Source: Polymorphobacter sp. (lineage in GTDB: Bacteria > Pseudomonadota > Alphaproteobacteria > Sphingomonadales > Sphingomonadaceae). Taken from it: DNA of 33,926 nt. Within the stretch, counting starts at the first letter, position 1. Each line of letters begins with the position of its first letter. Location of the stretch: assembly GCF_025362435.1 (NCBI RefSeq), contig NZ_JANYGL010000104.1:1-33926 (forward strand). Direction: 5' to 3'. The notes below the pieces were generated by a model, which was given only the letters and a program-made list of their open reading frames with translations, was not told the DNA's origin and did no database searches. Both the position numbers and the translations under genes were made by a program. Below, in pieces: positions 7,938 to 16,733 of this stretch.

Positions 7938-10900
7938 CTGTCGATCATTGCTGCCCTAAATCACGTAACCCGCTACCGCTACGACGAACCGGTTACGCTC
8001 GGTCCGCACGTGGTTCGGCTCCGGCCAGCTCCGCACACCCGGACGCGGATCCCCAGTTATTCGATGAAAGTGACGCCGGCGGCGCACTTCATCAACTGGC
8101 AGCAAGACCCGCACGGCAACTGGCTCGCGCGCATCGTCTTTCCCGAGCCGACGACCGAGTTCAGCATCGTCGTCGACATGACCGCGGAAATGGTCGTGAT
8201 CAATCCGTTCGACTTCTTCGTCGAGCCGTACGCGACGACGCTGCCGTTCAGCTATCCCGAGCAGCTCGCGCAGGACTTGTCGCCGTATCTCGCGGTCGAT
8301 GACGACGGCCCGCGGCTCGAAGCGATGTTCGATGCCCTCGATCTCGCAGGTAAGGGCACGGTCGACTTTGTCGTGGGTGTCAACGCGCAGATCGCCCGCG
8401 CGGTCGAGTATACGGTTCGGATGGAGGCGGGGGTACAGACCCCCGACGAGACGCTCGCGCTGGCGCTCGGCTCGTGCCGCGACAGCGCGTGGCTGCTCGT
8501 CCAGCTTCTCCGCCGAATGGGCCTCGCGGCGCGCTTCGTCTCGGGGTATTTGATCCAGCTCAAAGCCGATATCGACCCGGTATCGGGCGCGCAGGGTACC
8601 CGCACCGACTTCACCGACCTCCACGCCTGGGCCGAGGTCTATATCCCCGGCGCGGGCTGGATCGGTCTCGACGCGACCTCGGGGCTGCTGTGCGGCGAGG
8701 GTCATGTTCCGCTCGCCGCATCGCCGCACTACCGGTCGGCGGCGGCGATTACCGGAGGCGCGAGCCGTCCGGCCGACGACTTCGAGTTCTCGATGACGGT
8801 GTCGCGGCTGGTCGAGCCGATCCGGATCACCCGGCCGTTCGAGGATGTCGACTGGGACGCGCTCGACCGCGTCGGCGAGCAGGTCGAGGCCGATCTCCAG
8901 AAGCAGGATGTCCGGCTGACGATGGGCGGCGAGCCGACCTTCGTCTCGATCGACGACTTCGAGGCCGACGAATGGAACATCGACGCGTCGGGGCCGACCA
9001 AGCCGATCATCGCCGAGGCCTTGCTCCACCGGCTGAAGGACCGTTTCGGCAAGGGCGGCTTGCTCCATTACGGACAGGGCAAATGGTATCCCGGCGAACC
9101 GCTGCCGCGCTGGGCGCTGGGGTTGTACTGGCGCAAAGACGGCCTGCCGGTGTGGTCCGATCGGCCGACCGATCAGCTGCGCGTCGAGGCCGGCGTGACG
9201 ACCGCTGACGCCGAGGCGCTGATCACGCGGCTGGCGACGCGGCTGGGCGTCGACCCGGCGCTGGTCATTCCGGCGCGCGAGGATGCCCTCCACTTCATCA
9301 AGACCGAGGGCGACCTGCCCGCCAATCTCGATCTTGAGACAGCGGCGATCGATGAGCCGATGGCGCGCACGCGACTGCGTCGGGCGATGCAGGGCGGCCT
9401 GTCGAAAACCGTCGGCTATGTCCTGCCGCTGCGCCGGTCGTTCGGCAGGTCCGAGGGCATCGGCTGGCTGAGCGAGGCGTGGACTTTCACGCGTGAGGGG
9501 CTGTTCGTCATCCCCGGAGATTCGCCGCTCGGCTTGCGGCTCCCGCTCGACACGCTGCCTGCGCTCGACGACAAGGATTATCCGCACATCATCCCGCTCG
9601 ACCCCTATGTCGAGCGCGGTCTGCTTCCCGATTACAGCGCGGTCGGGCCAGCCGCTGCGCCAAAGGCAGGGCGGCCGAAGCGAGGGCCAGCGTCGCCGCC
9701 AGCGGTGCGAACCGCGCTCAACGTCGAGGCGCGCGACGGCATGCTGTACGTCTTCATGCCGCCGATCTCGCGGCTCGAGGATTATCTCGAGCTGATCGCG
9801 CACCTCGCCGCGGCCGCAGAAGGCCTGCCGATCCGCATCGAAGGCTATCCGCCGCCCGCCGACCTGCGCATGGGAGTCCTCAACGTGACGCCCGACCCGG
9901 GGGTCATCGAGGTCAACGTCCAGCCGGCCGCCAGTTGGCGCGAGGCGGTAGATATCACCAACGGCGTCTACGACGATGCGCGGGTTACCCGCCTCGGTGC
10001 CGACAAGTTCATGATCGACGGGCGTCATACCGGCACCGGCGGCGGCGCCCATGTCGTCGTCGGAGGGGTGAGTCCAGCCGACTCTCCGTTCCTGCGCCGC
10101 CCCGACGTGTTGAAAAGCCTGCTGATCTATTGGCAGCGGCACCCGGCGCTGTCGTATCTGTTCGCGGGCATGTTCGTCGGTCCGACGAGCCAGGCACCGC
10201 GCATCGACGAAGCCCGCCACGATGCGCTGTACGAGCTCGAAATCGCGTTGAACATGATCCCCGGGCCCAAGGCGAGGCGTCCGGCACCGTGGCTCGTCGA
10301 CCGGCTGCTGCGCAACCTGCTGACCGATGTCAGCGGCAATACGCATCGGACCGAGATCTGCATCGACAAGCTCTACTCGCCCGACGGCCCGACCGGTCGC
10401 CTCGGCCTGCTCGAGTTCCGCAGCTTCGAGATGCCGCCTGACGCCCGGATGAGCCTGTCGCAGCAACTCCTCATCCGCGCGCTGATCGCGTGGTTCTGGC
10501 GTCAGCCGCAGGATGGCGCGCTGGTCCGCTGGGGGACCGGGCTGCACGACCGCTTCACGCTGCCGCACTTCGTCTGGGAGGACTTCAAGGAGGTCCTCGC
10601 CGACCTCAACGGTGCCGGCTACGCCTTCGACAGCCAGTGGTATGAAGCGCAGCGCGCGTTCCGCTTCCCGGTTCACGGCCGCGTCCAGTACGGCCCGGTG
10701 TCGCTCGAATTGCGCCACGCGCTTGAGCCGTGGCACGTCATGGGCGAGGAGGGGTCGAATTCGGGCACCGTCCGCTTCGTCGATTCCTCGGTCGAGCGCT
10801 TGCAGGTGCTCGTCGAGGGGTTCAACCCCGAGCGCCACGTCATCACCTGCAACGGCCGGGCATTGCCGATGACCGCCACCGGCAACTCGATGGAGGCAGT

Positions 10901-11213
10901 CGCAGGCGTCCGCTACAAAGCGTGGAAGCTGCGTAGCGGCCTGCACCCGACCCACGACGTCGACGCGCCGCTGACCTTCGACATCATCGACCGGGCGCAT
11001 AACCGCTCGATCGGCGGCTGCGTCTATCACGTCGTCCACCCGGGCGGCCGCAATTACGAGACCTTCCCGGTCAATTTCTACGAGGCGCAGGCGCGGCGCA
11101 AAGCGCGCTTCGACGAGTATGGTCATACCCCCGGCATCATCAAGCCGCCGATGCTCAAGCCGACGCCCGAGTTTCCGTTGACGCTCGACCTCCGACGGTT
11201 CCGTGGCCGCTGA
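7938..11213 (+). CDS. Transglutaminase-like and DUF2126 (predicted amidoligase) fusion protein
   Basis: The protein of about 1,090 residues has three parts. Residues 1-90 are the small beta domain typical of the transglutaminase N-terminus. A transglutaminase-like core follows, with Cys180 (LGSCRDSAW), His229 (LHAWAEVY) and Asp245 (GLDATSG). From about residue 325 there is a long DUF2126 region containing [25 protein letters not shown] and [13 protein letters not shown]2126 is predicted to be an amide-bond-forming ligase. The start is the odd point. Family-like sequence ([18 protein letters not shown]) begins directly after CTG 7938, but no ATG, GTG or TTG is in frame before GTG 8010, which would remove 24 conserved-looking residues. 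Either CTG is used, or one base is missing in CCC at 7936-7938, which would link ATG 7933 in frame. The end overlaps the next gene by 11 bases, indicating co-transcription. Confidence 0.9.
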   Translation: MSIIAALNHVTRYRYDEPVTLGPHVVRLRPAPHTRTRIPSYSMKVTPAAHFINWQQDPHGNWLARIVFPEPTTEFSIVVDMTAEMVVINPFDFFVEPYATTLPFSYPEQLAQDLSPYLAVDDDGPRLEAMFDALDLAGKGTVDFVVGVNAQIARAVEYTVRMEAGVQTPDETLALALGSCRDSAWLLVQLLRRMGLAARFVSGYLIQLKADIDPVSGAQGTRTDFTDLHAWAEVYIPGAGWIGLDATSGLLCGEGHVPLAASPHYRSAAAITGGASRPADDFEFSMTVSRLVEPIRITRPFEDVDWDALDRVGEQVEADLQKQDVRLTMGGEPTFVSIDDFEADEWNIDASGPTKPIIAEALLHRLKDRFGKGGLLHYGQGKWYPGEPLPRWALGLYWRKDGLPVWSDRPTDQLRVEAGVTTADAEALITRLATRLGVDPALVIPAREDALHFIKTEGDLPANLDLETAAIDEPMARTRLRRAMQGGLSKTVGYVLPLRRSFGRSEGIGWLSEAWTFTREGLFVIPGDSPLGLRLPLDTLPALDDKDYPHIIPLDPYVERGLLPDYSAVGPAAAPKAGRPKRGPASPPAVRTALNVEARDGMLYVFMPPISRLEDYLELIAHLAAAAEGLPIRIEGYPPPADLRMGVLNVTPDPGVIEVNVQPAASWREAVDITNGVYDDARVTRLGADKFMIDGRHTGTGGGAHVVVGGVSPADSPFLRRPDVLKSLLIYWQRHPALSYLFAGMFVGPTSQAPRIDEARHDALYELEIALNMIPGPKARRPAPWLVDRLLRNLLTDVSGNTHRTEICIDKLYSPDGPTGRLGLLEFRSFEMPPDARMSLSQQLLIRALIAWFWRQPQDGALVRWGTGLHDRFTLPHFVWEDFKEVLADLNGAGYAFDSQWYEAQRAFRFPVHGRVQYGPVSLELRHALEPWHVMGEEGSNSGTVRFVDSSVERLQVLVEGFNPERHVITCNGRALPMTATGNSMEAVAGVRYKAWKLRSGLHPTHDVDAPLTFDIIDRAHNRSIGGCVYHVVHPGGRNYETFPVNFYEAQARRKARFDEYGHTPGIIKPPMLKPTPEFPLTLDLRRFRGR

Positions 11214-13734
11214 AGCGTCGATCGCGGGGCGTGAGCCGCAAGACCTCGATCCGGCATCGGCGGCGCGCCTGTCGTCGTGGCTGCGGAATTATCGCACGCT
11301 GCCCGGAGTGCCCGACGAGCTGTTCGACGTCATGCGCCGTCCGCGGCCGGACTGGCTTAGGTTCCTCGCCGGGTTCGCCGAATATAATCATGACGAAGCG
11401 CGCAACCGCTTCGCTTTGGCGACGCGCCACATCCGCGACACTGGCGTGTCGTACCGAATCTATGGCGAGGAAAACGAGCGAAGCTGGCCGCTCAACCCGC
11501 TTCCCCTGATCCTCGGCCACCGCGAATGGGCGCAGATCGCCGAGGGCGTCGAGCAGCGCGCCAACCTCATCGAAGCGGTCTTGCAGGACGTCTATGGCGA
11601 GGCGCGGCTGGTCGAAAGCGGCGCGCTGCCCGCTGCCGCGCTGACCGGCAGCCCCGATTTCATTCGGGCGCTGCGCGGGGTCAAGCCGCCGGGCGGCCGC
11701 CAGATGCAGCTTTACGCCGCCGATCTCGGCCGCGGCCCGGATGGGCGATGGTGGGTGCTCGACGACCGGACCCAGGCCCCGTCGGGTGCCGGCTATGCGC
11801 TCGAAAATCGCCTCGTCCTGTCGCGCGCCTATCCGGCGCTGTACAATGCGATGAACGTCCAGCGTCTCGCGCCGTTCTTCGACGGGATGCGGCAGGGGCT
11901 CGCCGCGAGCGCCAGCCGCAGCGACCCGCGCATCTGCCTGCTCACCCCCGGCCCCTTCAGCGAGACCTATTTCGAGCAGGCACATCTCGCCCGCTACCTC
12001 GGGTTCCTGCTCGTCGAGGGTGCCGACCTCGTCGCCCGCGACGGCAAGGTCTATGTCCGCACCATCGCCGGGCTCAAGCGTGCCGACGTCATCCTGCGCC
12101 GCGTCGATGCCGACTTCCTCGACCCGCTCGAACTCAATGGAGCGTCGCGCCTCGGCACGCCGGGCATCCTCGAAGCCATCCGCTCGGGGGGTGTCGCGAT
12201 GGTCAACATGCCGGGCGCCGGGGTGATGGAGTCGAAGGCATTGCTCGGCTTCCTGCCCAAGCTGTGCCGCCAGGTTCTCGGCGAGGGGCTCAAGCTGCCC
12301 AACATCGCGACGTGGTGGTGCGGGCAGGCGGCGGAGGCCGACCGCGTCGACCATAACCTCGATTCGCTGGTGATTGGTCCGGCGTTCAACGGGCTGGGCG
12401 ACGGCGGCCCGCCAAAAGCTCGCCTGGTTGCCGATCTCTCGGCGGCAGAGCGCGACGATCTGCGCGGGCGTTTGCGCGATCGCCCCGGTGATTATGTCGG
12501 CCAGGAGGTCGTGCGTCTCTCGACGATGCCGGTCCTGCGCGACAACCGTCTCCAGGCAGCGCCGTTCGTCCTGCGGGTCTACGCGGCGTGGACCCCCGAT
12601 GGTTTCAGGATCATGCCGGGAGGGTTCTGCCGGACCTCGGACCGGACCGACGCCCGGGCGATCTCGATGGGCGACGAGGCGTGCACCGCCGATGTCTGGG
12701 TGATCGACGACCAGCCGGTCGAACGCGTGACGCTGCTGGCTGGGAAGGACGACGTCACGGTGCGCCGCAAACTCGGCCACCTGCCGAGCCGCGCCGCCGA
12801 TAATCTCTATTGGCTCGGCCGCTACATCGAGCGTGCCGAGGCGACGCTGCGCCTGGCGCGCAGCCTGTGCACCAGCCTGATGGCGTCGGAATCGGCGATC
12901 CATAACAGCGGCGAGACCTTGGCCGGGCTGCAGAAATTGCTGATCGACTGGGGTGCGCTCGACGAGACCGCGCTGGGCCGCGGGTCGCTCGAGGCGGCGC
13001 GTGACACGCTGCGCGACCAGCAGGCGTATGGTTCGGTGATCTATCTCGTCCGCGCCGCGCGGCGCACCGCCGCGAGCATGCGCGAGCGCCTGTCCGCCGA
13101 CTTCTGGGCGTTGCTGCTCAACCTCGAGACCGAGCTTGCGGAAACCGACCGCACGCCGAATTCGGAGGCGGAGGCGCTCCAGCAGATCGAGAGCGCGCTG
13201 CAGATCCTCGCGGCGCTGTCGGGGCTGGCGCAGGAGAACATGATCCGCGTCGCGGGCTGGCGCTTCCTCGACATGGGCCGGCGGATCGAACGCGGCATCA
13301 ACGCCTGCCGGATGGCGCGGACCTTTGCGACCGAGACGTCGACGACCGACGATCTCGACCTGCTCCTCGACCTCGTCGACAGCCAGATCACCTACCGCTC
13401 GCGCTATCTCGTCGGGCTGGCGCTGGTGCCGGTGCGCGACATGGTCGTGCTCGATTGTTTCAACACGCGGTCGCTCGCGTTTCAGGTGCAGGCGCTCAAG
13501 GATCACCTCGACGCGCTTCCCGCGCTGCTCGACGACGGCATGCTCGAGGAGCCCGACCGCATCCTGCTGCCGCTGGCGACCGAGGTCGAGACGAGCGACG
13601 CTGTCCACCTCGACGATGCGAAGATCCTCCAGTTCGAGCGGACCTTGATGCGGTTGTCGGGGGCCATCGCCGACCGCTATTTCCTGCAGGGGGCGATGGC
13701 GGTGCCGACGATCAAGCTCGCCAGCATGGGATGA
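11203..13734 (+). CDS. Circularly permuted ATP-grasp and alpha-E domain fusion protein
   Basis: The 843-residue product combines a circularly permuted ATP-grasp ligase (COG2308/DUF404-DUF407 type, roughly residues 60-510) with an all-helical alpha-E domain (DUF403, from about residue 527, opening with [16 protein letters not shown]). The ligase half shows [19 protein letters not shown] near its start and [20 protein letters not shown] further on, as in this family. ATP-grasp ligases activate a carboxylate with ATP and join it to an amine; the family is predicted to make a peptide or peptide tag. In many genomes the two domains are separate adjacent genes, so the fusion supports a shared function. 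GTG 11203 overlaps the previous stop by 11 bases, and the gene's own TGA overlaps the next ATG by four. The substrate is unknown. Confidence 0.92.
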   Translation: MAAEASIAGREPQDLDPASAARLSSWLRNYRTLPGVPDELFDVMRRPRPDWLRFLAGFAEYNHDEARNRFALATRHIRDTGVSYRIYGEENERSWPLNPLPLILGHREWAQIAEGVEQRANLIEAVLQDVYGEARLVESGALPAAALTGSPDFIRALRGVKPPGGRQMQLYAADLGRGPDGRWWVLDDRTQAPSGAGYALENRLVLSRAYPALYNAMNVQRLAPFFDGMRQGLAASASRSDPRICLLTPGPFSETYFEQAHLARYLGFLLVEGADLVARDGKVYVRTIAGLKRADVILRRVDADFLDPLELNGASRLGTPGILEAIRSGGVAMVNMPGAGVMESKALLGFLPKLCRQVLGEGLKLPNIATWWCGQAAEADRVDHNLDSLVIGPAFNGLGDGGPPKARLVADLSAAERDDLRGRLRDRPGDYVGQEVVRLSTMPVLRDNRLQAAPFVLRVYAAWTPDGFRIMPGGFCRTSDRTDARAISMGDEACTADVWVIDDQPVERVTLLAGKDDVTVRRKLGHLPSRAADNLYWLGRYIERAEATLRLARSLCTSLMASESAIHNSGETLAGLQKLLIDWGALDETALGRGSLEAARDTLRDQQAYGSVIYLVRAARRTAASMRERLSADFWALLLNLETELAETDRTPNSEAEALQQIESALQILAALSGLAQENMIRVAGWRFLDMGRRIERGINACRMARTFATETSTTDDLDLLLDLVDSQITYRSRYLVGLALVPVRDMVVLDCFNTRSLAFQVQALKDHLDALPALLDDGMLEEPDRILLPLATEVETSDAVHLDDAKILQFERTLMRLSGAIADRYFLQGAMAVPTIKLASMG

Positions 13735-14657
13735 TCTATTCGATCAACCATCGGACGACCTATGTCTATGAAAAGCCAGTCGGTTTTGCCCGCTGCGTGC
13801 TGCGCCTGACGCCGGCGACCACCGCCACGCAGACCTTGCTCGACAGTCGCGTGACGGTCACGCCGGAGCCATCGACGACCCTTGTGCGCGTCGGACCGTT
13901 CGGCGAGCGCACCCAGACGATCGTCATCGACAAGGCCCATAGCGAGCTCGTCATCACCGGCACCTCGCGGGTCGACGTCGGTGCGGGCAAAAACCACGAC
14001 CGCGATGCCAGTGCGCCGTGGGAAGCCGTCCGCGCGCAGGCTTTCGGCACCCGCGCGCTCGGCACCGACGGACCGGCGGCGTATCTTTATCCGACCCGGC
14101 GCACACCGGTTGTCACCGCGATCACCGACTATGCCCGGACGAGCTTCACCCCCGGGCGACCCGTCATCACCGCCGCCGCCGACCTGATGGAGCGGATGTA
14201 CGCCGACTTCACATACGATCCCGAGACGACGACGGTCTCGACCCCGGCGGCGATCGCGTTTGAGGCGCGCAGCGGCGTGTGCCAGGATTTCGCGCACATC
14301 ATGATTTCGGGGTTGCACGGCCTCGGGCTGGCGGCGGCGTATGTCAGCGGCTATCTGCGAACCAACCCGCCCCCCGGCAAGCCGCGCCTTGCGGGGGCCG
14401 ACGCCACCCACGCATGGGTGTCGGTGTGGTGCGGCGAGGTCGATGGCTGGATCGGCTTCGATCCGACGAATGCGGTGCTGACCCGGCAGGACCATATAGT
14501 CCTCGCCGTCGGTCGCGATTACTCCGATGTCGCCCCGATCGACGGGATCGTCCTCAGCCCGGGCAGCCAGACTTTGAAGGTCGAAGTCGATGTCGTGCCC
14601 GACTCCGAAATGGTCCCCGAAGTTATGCATCATTCGATGCGGGTTGACGCCGAATAG
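13731..14657 (+). CDS. Transglutaminase-like cysteine protein (last gene of the cluster)
   Basis: The 308-residue product has a beta-rich N-terminal domain (YSINHRTTYVYEKPV) and a transglutaminase-like core with Cys184 (SGVCQDFAHI), His227 (ATHAWVSVW) and Asp244 (GFDPTNAVL). This is the COG1305-type partner usually found next to the ATP-grasp/alpha-E genes. The start is fixed by an ATGA overlap with the preceding stop codon, showing translational coupling. No signal peptide is present. It faces the TPR-sulfotransferase gene tail to tail with only 14 bases between the two stops, and no terminator hairpin is seen there. Family members are expected to cleave or rearrange amide bonds; here the likely target is the product of the ATP-grasp or DUF2126 ligases, which is inference. 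Confidence 0.92.
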   Translation: MIYSINHRTTYVYEKPVGFARCVLRLTPATTATQTLLDSRVTVTPEPSTTLVRVGPFGERTQTIVIDKAHSELVITGTSRVDVGAGKNHDRDASAPWEAVRAQAFGTRALGTDGPAAYLYPTRRTPVVTAITDYARTSFTPGRPVITAAADLMERMYADFTYDPETTTVSTPAAIAFEARSGVCQDFAHIMISGLHGLGLAAAYVSGYLRTNPPPGKPRLAGADATHAWVSVWCGEVDGWIGFDPTNAVLTRQDHIVLAVGRDYSDVAPIDGIVLSPGSQTLKVEVDVVPDSEMVPEVMHHSMRVDAE

Positions 14658-14671
14658 GTCTGATTGGCGCG

Positions 14672-16675
14672 TTAATCGCGATAATGGTCGACGGCGTCGC
14701 CGAGCGCCGCCCTCAGCGGTGCCAGTTCGGTAGCGAAATTGCGCCATTGATCGAGGCTGTCGCGGAAGATCGGCTGGCGGACCTGTTCCGAGCTCGGCGT
14801 CCGGACGCTGCGCTTGGTCTCGTGGAAGGCAAGGCAGCCGGGCTCGAATGGCAGGCCGAGATAGTCGAGGATGCGGCGGACGCTGGCCTCGGTATCGGCG
14901 ACGACGTCCTCATGCTGGACGCGGAGGACGCGCCCCGGCAGCGCCGCATCCCAGTGGCGCATCAGGTCGAGGTAGGTCAGGTAATAGCGTGCGATATGGT
15001 CGATGCCATAGGCAAACTCCTGCCCGTGCGCGAACAATTGCTTGAGATTGCTGAAGCAGCACGCCATCGGCTCGCGGCGGGCGTCGATGATCTTCGCGTT
15101 CGGCAGCATCAGGTGGATCAGGCCGATGTGGCGGAAATTGTTCGGCATCTTGTCGATGAAGAACGGCCGGTCGGTCCGATAGGCGCGGGTGTCGGTGAGG
15201 TAGCGCGCGCCCGCCGCCGCGAAATCCTGCGCGGTCATCTCGGCGAGGACGGCGGGATAGCGCGGATTGTCGAGATCGGGGTCGCGGCCCTGCAGGTCGA
15301 GGACGATCCGCTGGATATCGGCGAGTTCCTGCGTCCCTTCGACCGCCGAATGCGATGCAAGGATCTGCTCGATCAGCGTCGATCCCGAGCGCGGCAGCCC
15401 GACGATGAAGATCGGGTCGGGTCGCGGGTCGCCCCATCCGGTCCGGCGCGCGAAGAACGCCGGGGTGCACACCGCGATCTGCTGCCGGGTGTTGGCTTCG
15501 ATGATCTCGGGGCGGTAGCGGCTTTCGGCGGCCTTGAGCGCATTGCCGCGCGCGTAATAACCCCACGACCGGGCGAACTCGCCGCGATCCTCGTGCGCCT
15601 TGCCGAGCGCGAAGGCGAGGTGGATGCGGTCGTCGGTCTGCGTCGCCGGCGCGGCTTCGGCGGCGGCCATCGCGTCGACCTCGGCGTCGGGGAAGCGGTA
15701 GGTCTTGAGGTTGGCGAGGCTCCAAAAGGCATCGCCGAAGTCGGGCCGTGCCGCCGCCGCGCCGCGATACGCGGCGATCGCCTCGGGGACGCGGCTGACG
15801 GTCTTGAGCGCGTGGCCGAGCCACAGATGGACGTCGGGCGAGTCCGAAACGTCCGCTAGCAGCGCGCGATACAGCTCGATCGCCCCCTCGTTGTCGCCGA
15901 CGCCGACTGCAGCGGTCGCGGCAAGCGCGCGATACGCGGTGTTGCCCGGGTCGGCGGCGAGCAGCGTCGCGATCTCGGCCTGCGCCGCCGCGTATTTGTG
16001 CCGCTGGATCAGGCACTGGGCGTATTCGTGGCGCGCCGCGCGGTGGCCGGGAACGCGCGCGAGCACCGCTTCGAACAGCAGCTCGGCATCGTCGAACACC
16101 TCACGCGCCATGCCGATCTTGGCGAGCAGCCGCATCGCCTCGATATCGTCGCCGTACTGCCGCAGGACACCGCGAACGATCTCCTCGGCGGGTGCGAGAT
16201 CGCCGTCGGCGAACAGCGAGGTTGCGGCGACCACGGCGGGACGCAGCGATGCGAGCGCGGCGACATGCTCGGCGGCGATCGCGGCATTCGCGGGGTCGCC
16301 CGACAGGCGATAAACCCCGACGAGCATCTGCCAGCTCATTGGCAGCGCGGGGTTGATGTTAACCGCGCGCAGCAGCGCGTCGATCGCGCGCGGCGCATCC
16401 TTCTGCGCGACGGAGCACAGCCCGCGCTCCTGAAGCATCCGGCTGAAGCGCGGATGCAGCGCCTCGAGCCGGTCGAGCGTCGTCATCGCCGCCGCGATAT
16501 CGCCCGTCACCCGCTCGCTCGTCGCGACGAGCAGCAGCAGGTCGCGGTTCTCCGGCACGTCGGCGAGCAACGCGCGCCCCGCCGCCAGCACATCGGCGTG
16601 TCGCCCGGCGGCCTGAAGCTGCCGCAACCGAGCGACTTCCCCGAAAACGCTCGGCGCTGTGGAAACGGTGGTCAT
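14672..16675 (-). CDS. TPR-repeat sulfotransferase family protein
   Basis: The 667-residue product carries tandem tetratricopeptide-like helical repeats over about residues 10-400, then a sulfotransferase domain. The 5'-phosphosulfate-binding loop of PAPS-dependent enzymes is clear at residues 425-433 (VGLPRSGST, preceded by PIFI and followed by LIEQILASH). Such proteins transfer sulfate from PAPS, with the repeats likely docking a protein or polymer acceptor, but the substrate of this bacterial group is not known. It lies 58 bases downstream of the TonB-dependent receptor gene on the same strand. This receptor plus TPR-sulfotransferase pairing recurs in sphingomonads and caulobacters, so the two are probably co-transcribed. 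ATG 16675 has only a weak upstream Shine-Dalgarno. Confidence 0.9.
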   Translation of the reverse strand: MTTVSTAPSVFGEVARLRQLQAAGRHADVLAAGRALLADVPENRDLLLLVATSERVTGDIAAAMTTLDRLEALHPRFSRMLQERGLCSVAQKDAPRAIDALLRAVNINPALPMSWQMLVGVYRLSGDPANAAIAAEHVAALASLRPAVVAATSLFADGDLAPAEEIVRGVLRQYGDDIEAMRLLAKIGMAREVFDDAELLFEAVLARVPGHRAARHEYAQCLIQRHKYAAAQAEIATLLAADPGNTAYRALAATAAVGVGDNEGAIELYRALLADVSDSPDVHLWLGHALKTVSRVPEAIAAYRGAAAARPDFGDAFWSLANLKTYRFPDAEVDAMAAAEAAPATQTDDRIHLAFALGKAHEDRGEFARSWGYYARGNALKAAESRYRPEIIEANTRQQIAVCTPAFFARRTGWGDPRPDPIFIVGLPRSGSTLIEQILASHSAVEGTQELADIQRIVLDLQGRDPDLDNPRYPAVLAEMTAQDFAAAGARYLTDTRAYRTDRPFFIDKMPNNFRHIGLIHLMLPNAKIIDARREPMACCFSNLKQLFAHGQEFAYGIDHIARYYLTYLDLMRHWDAALPGRVLRVQHEDVVADTEASVRRILDYLGLPFEPGCLAFHETKRSVRTPSSEQVRQPIFRDSLDQWRNFATELAPLRAALGDAVDHYRD

Positions 16676-16733
16676 GGCATCCCGGCGCGAGCTGCGGGCC
16701 CGATCACCCGCATCTCGCGCTTACACCGCGGCG

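Noticed and set aside
7956-11126. Minus-strand open frame of over 1,000 codons opposite the transglutaminase/DUF2126 gene
   Set aside because: It is rich in Arg, Asp and Glu with no domain; the plus strand encodes a full family protein. It is an antisense shadow.
7035-14657. Proteasome-like (Anbu) partner of the ATP-grasp/alpha-E cluster
   Set aside because: No Anbu-type protein could be found among the genes in the window.
14658-14671. Bidirectional terminator between the convergent transglutaminase and sulfotransferase genes
   Set aside because: The gap is 14 bases and has no inverted repeat or T-run.
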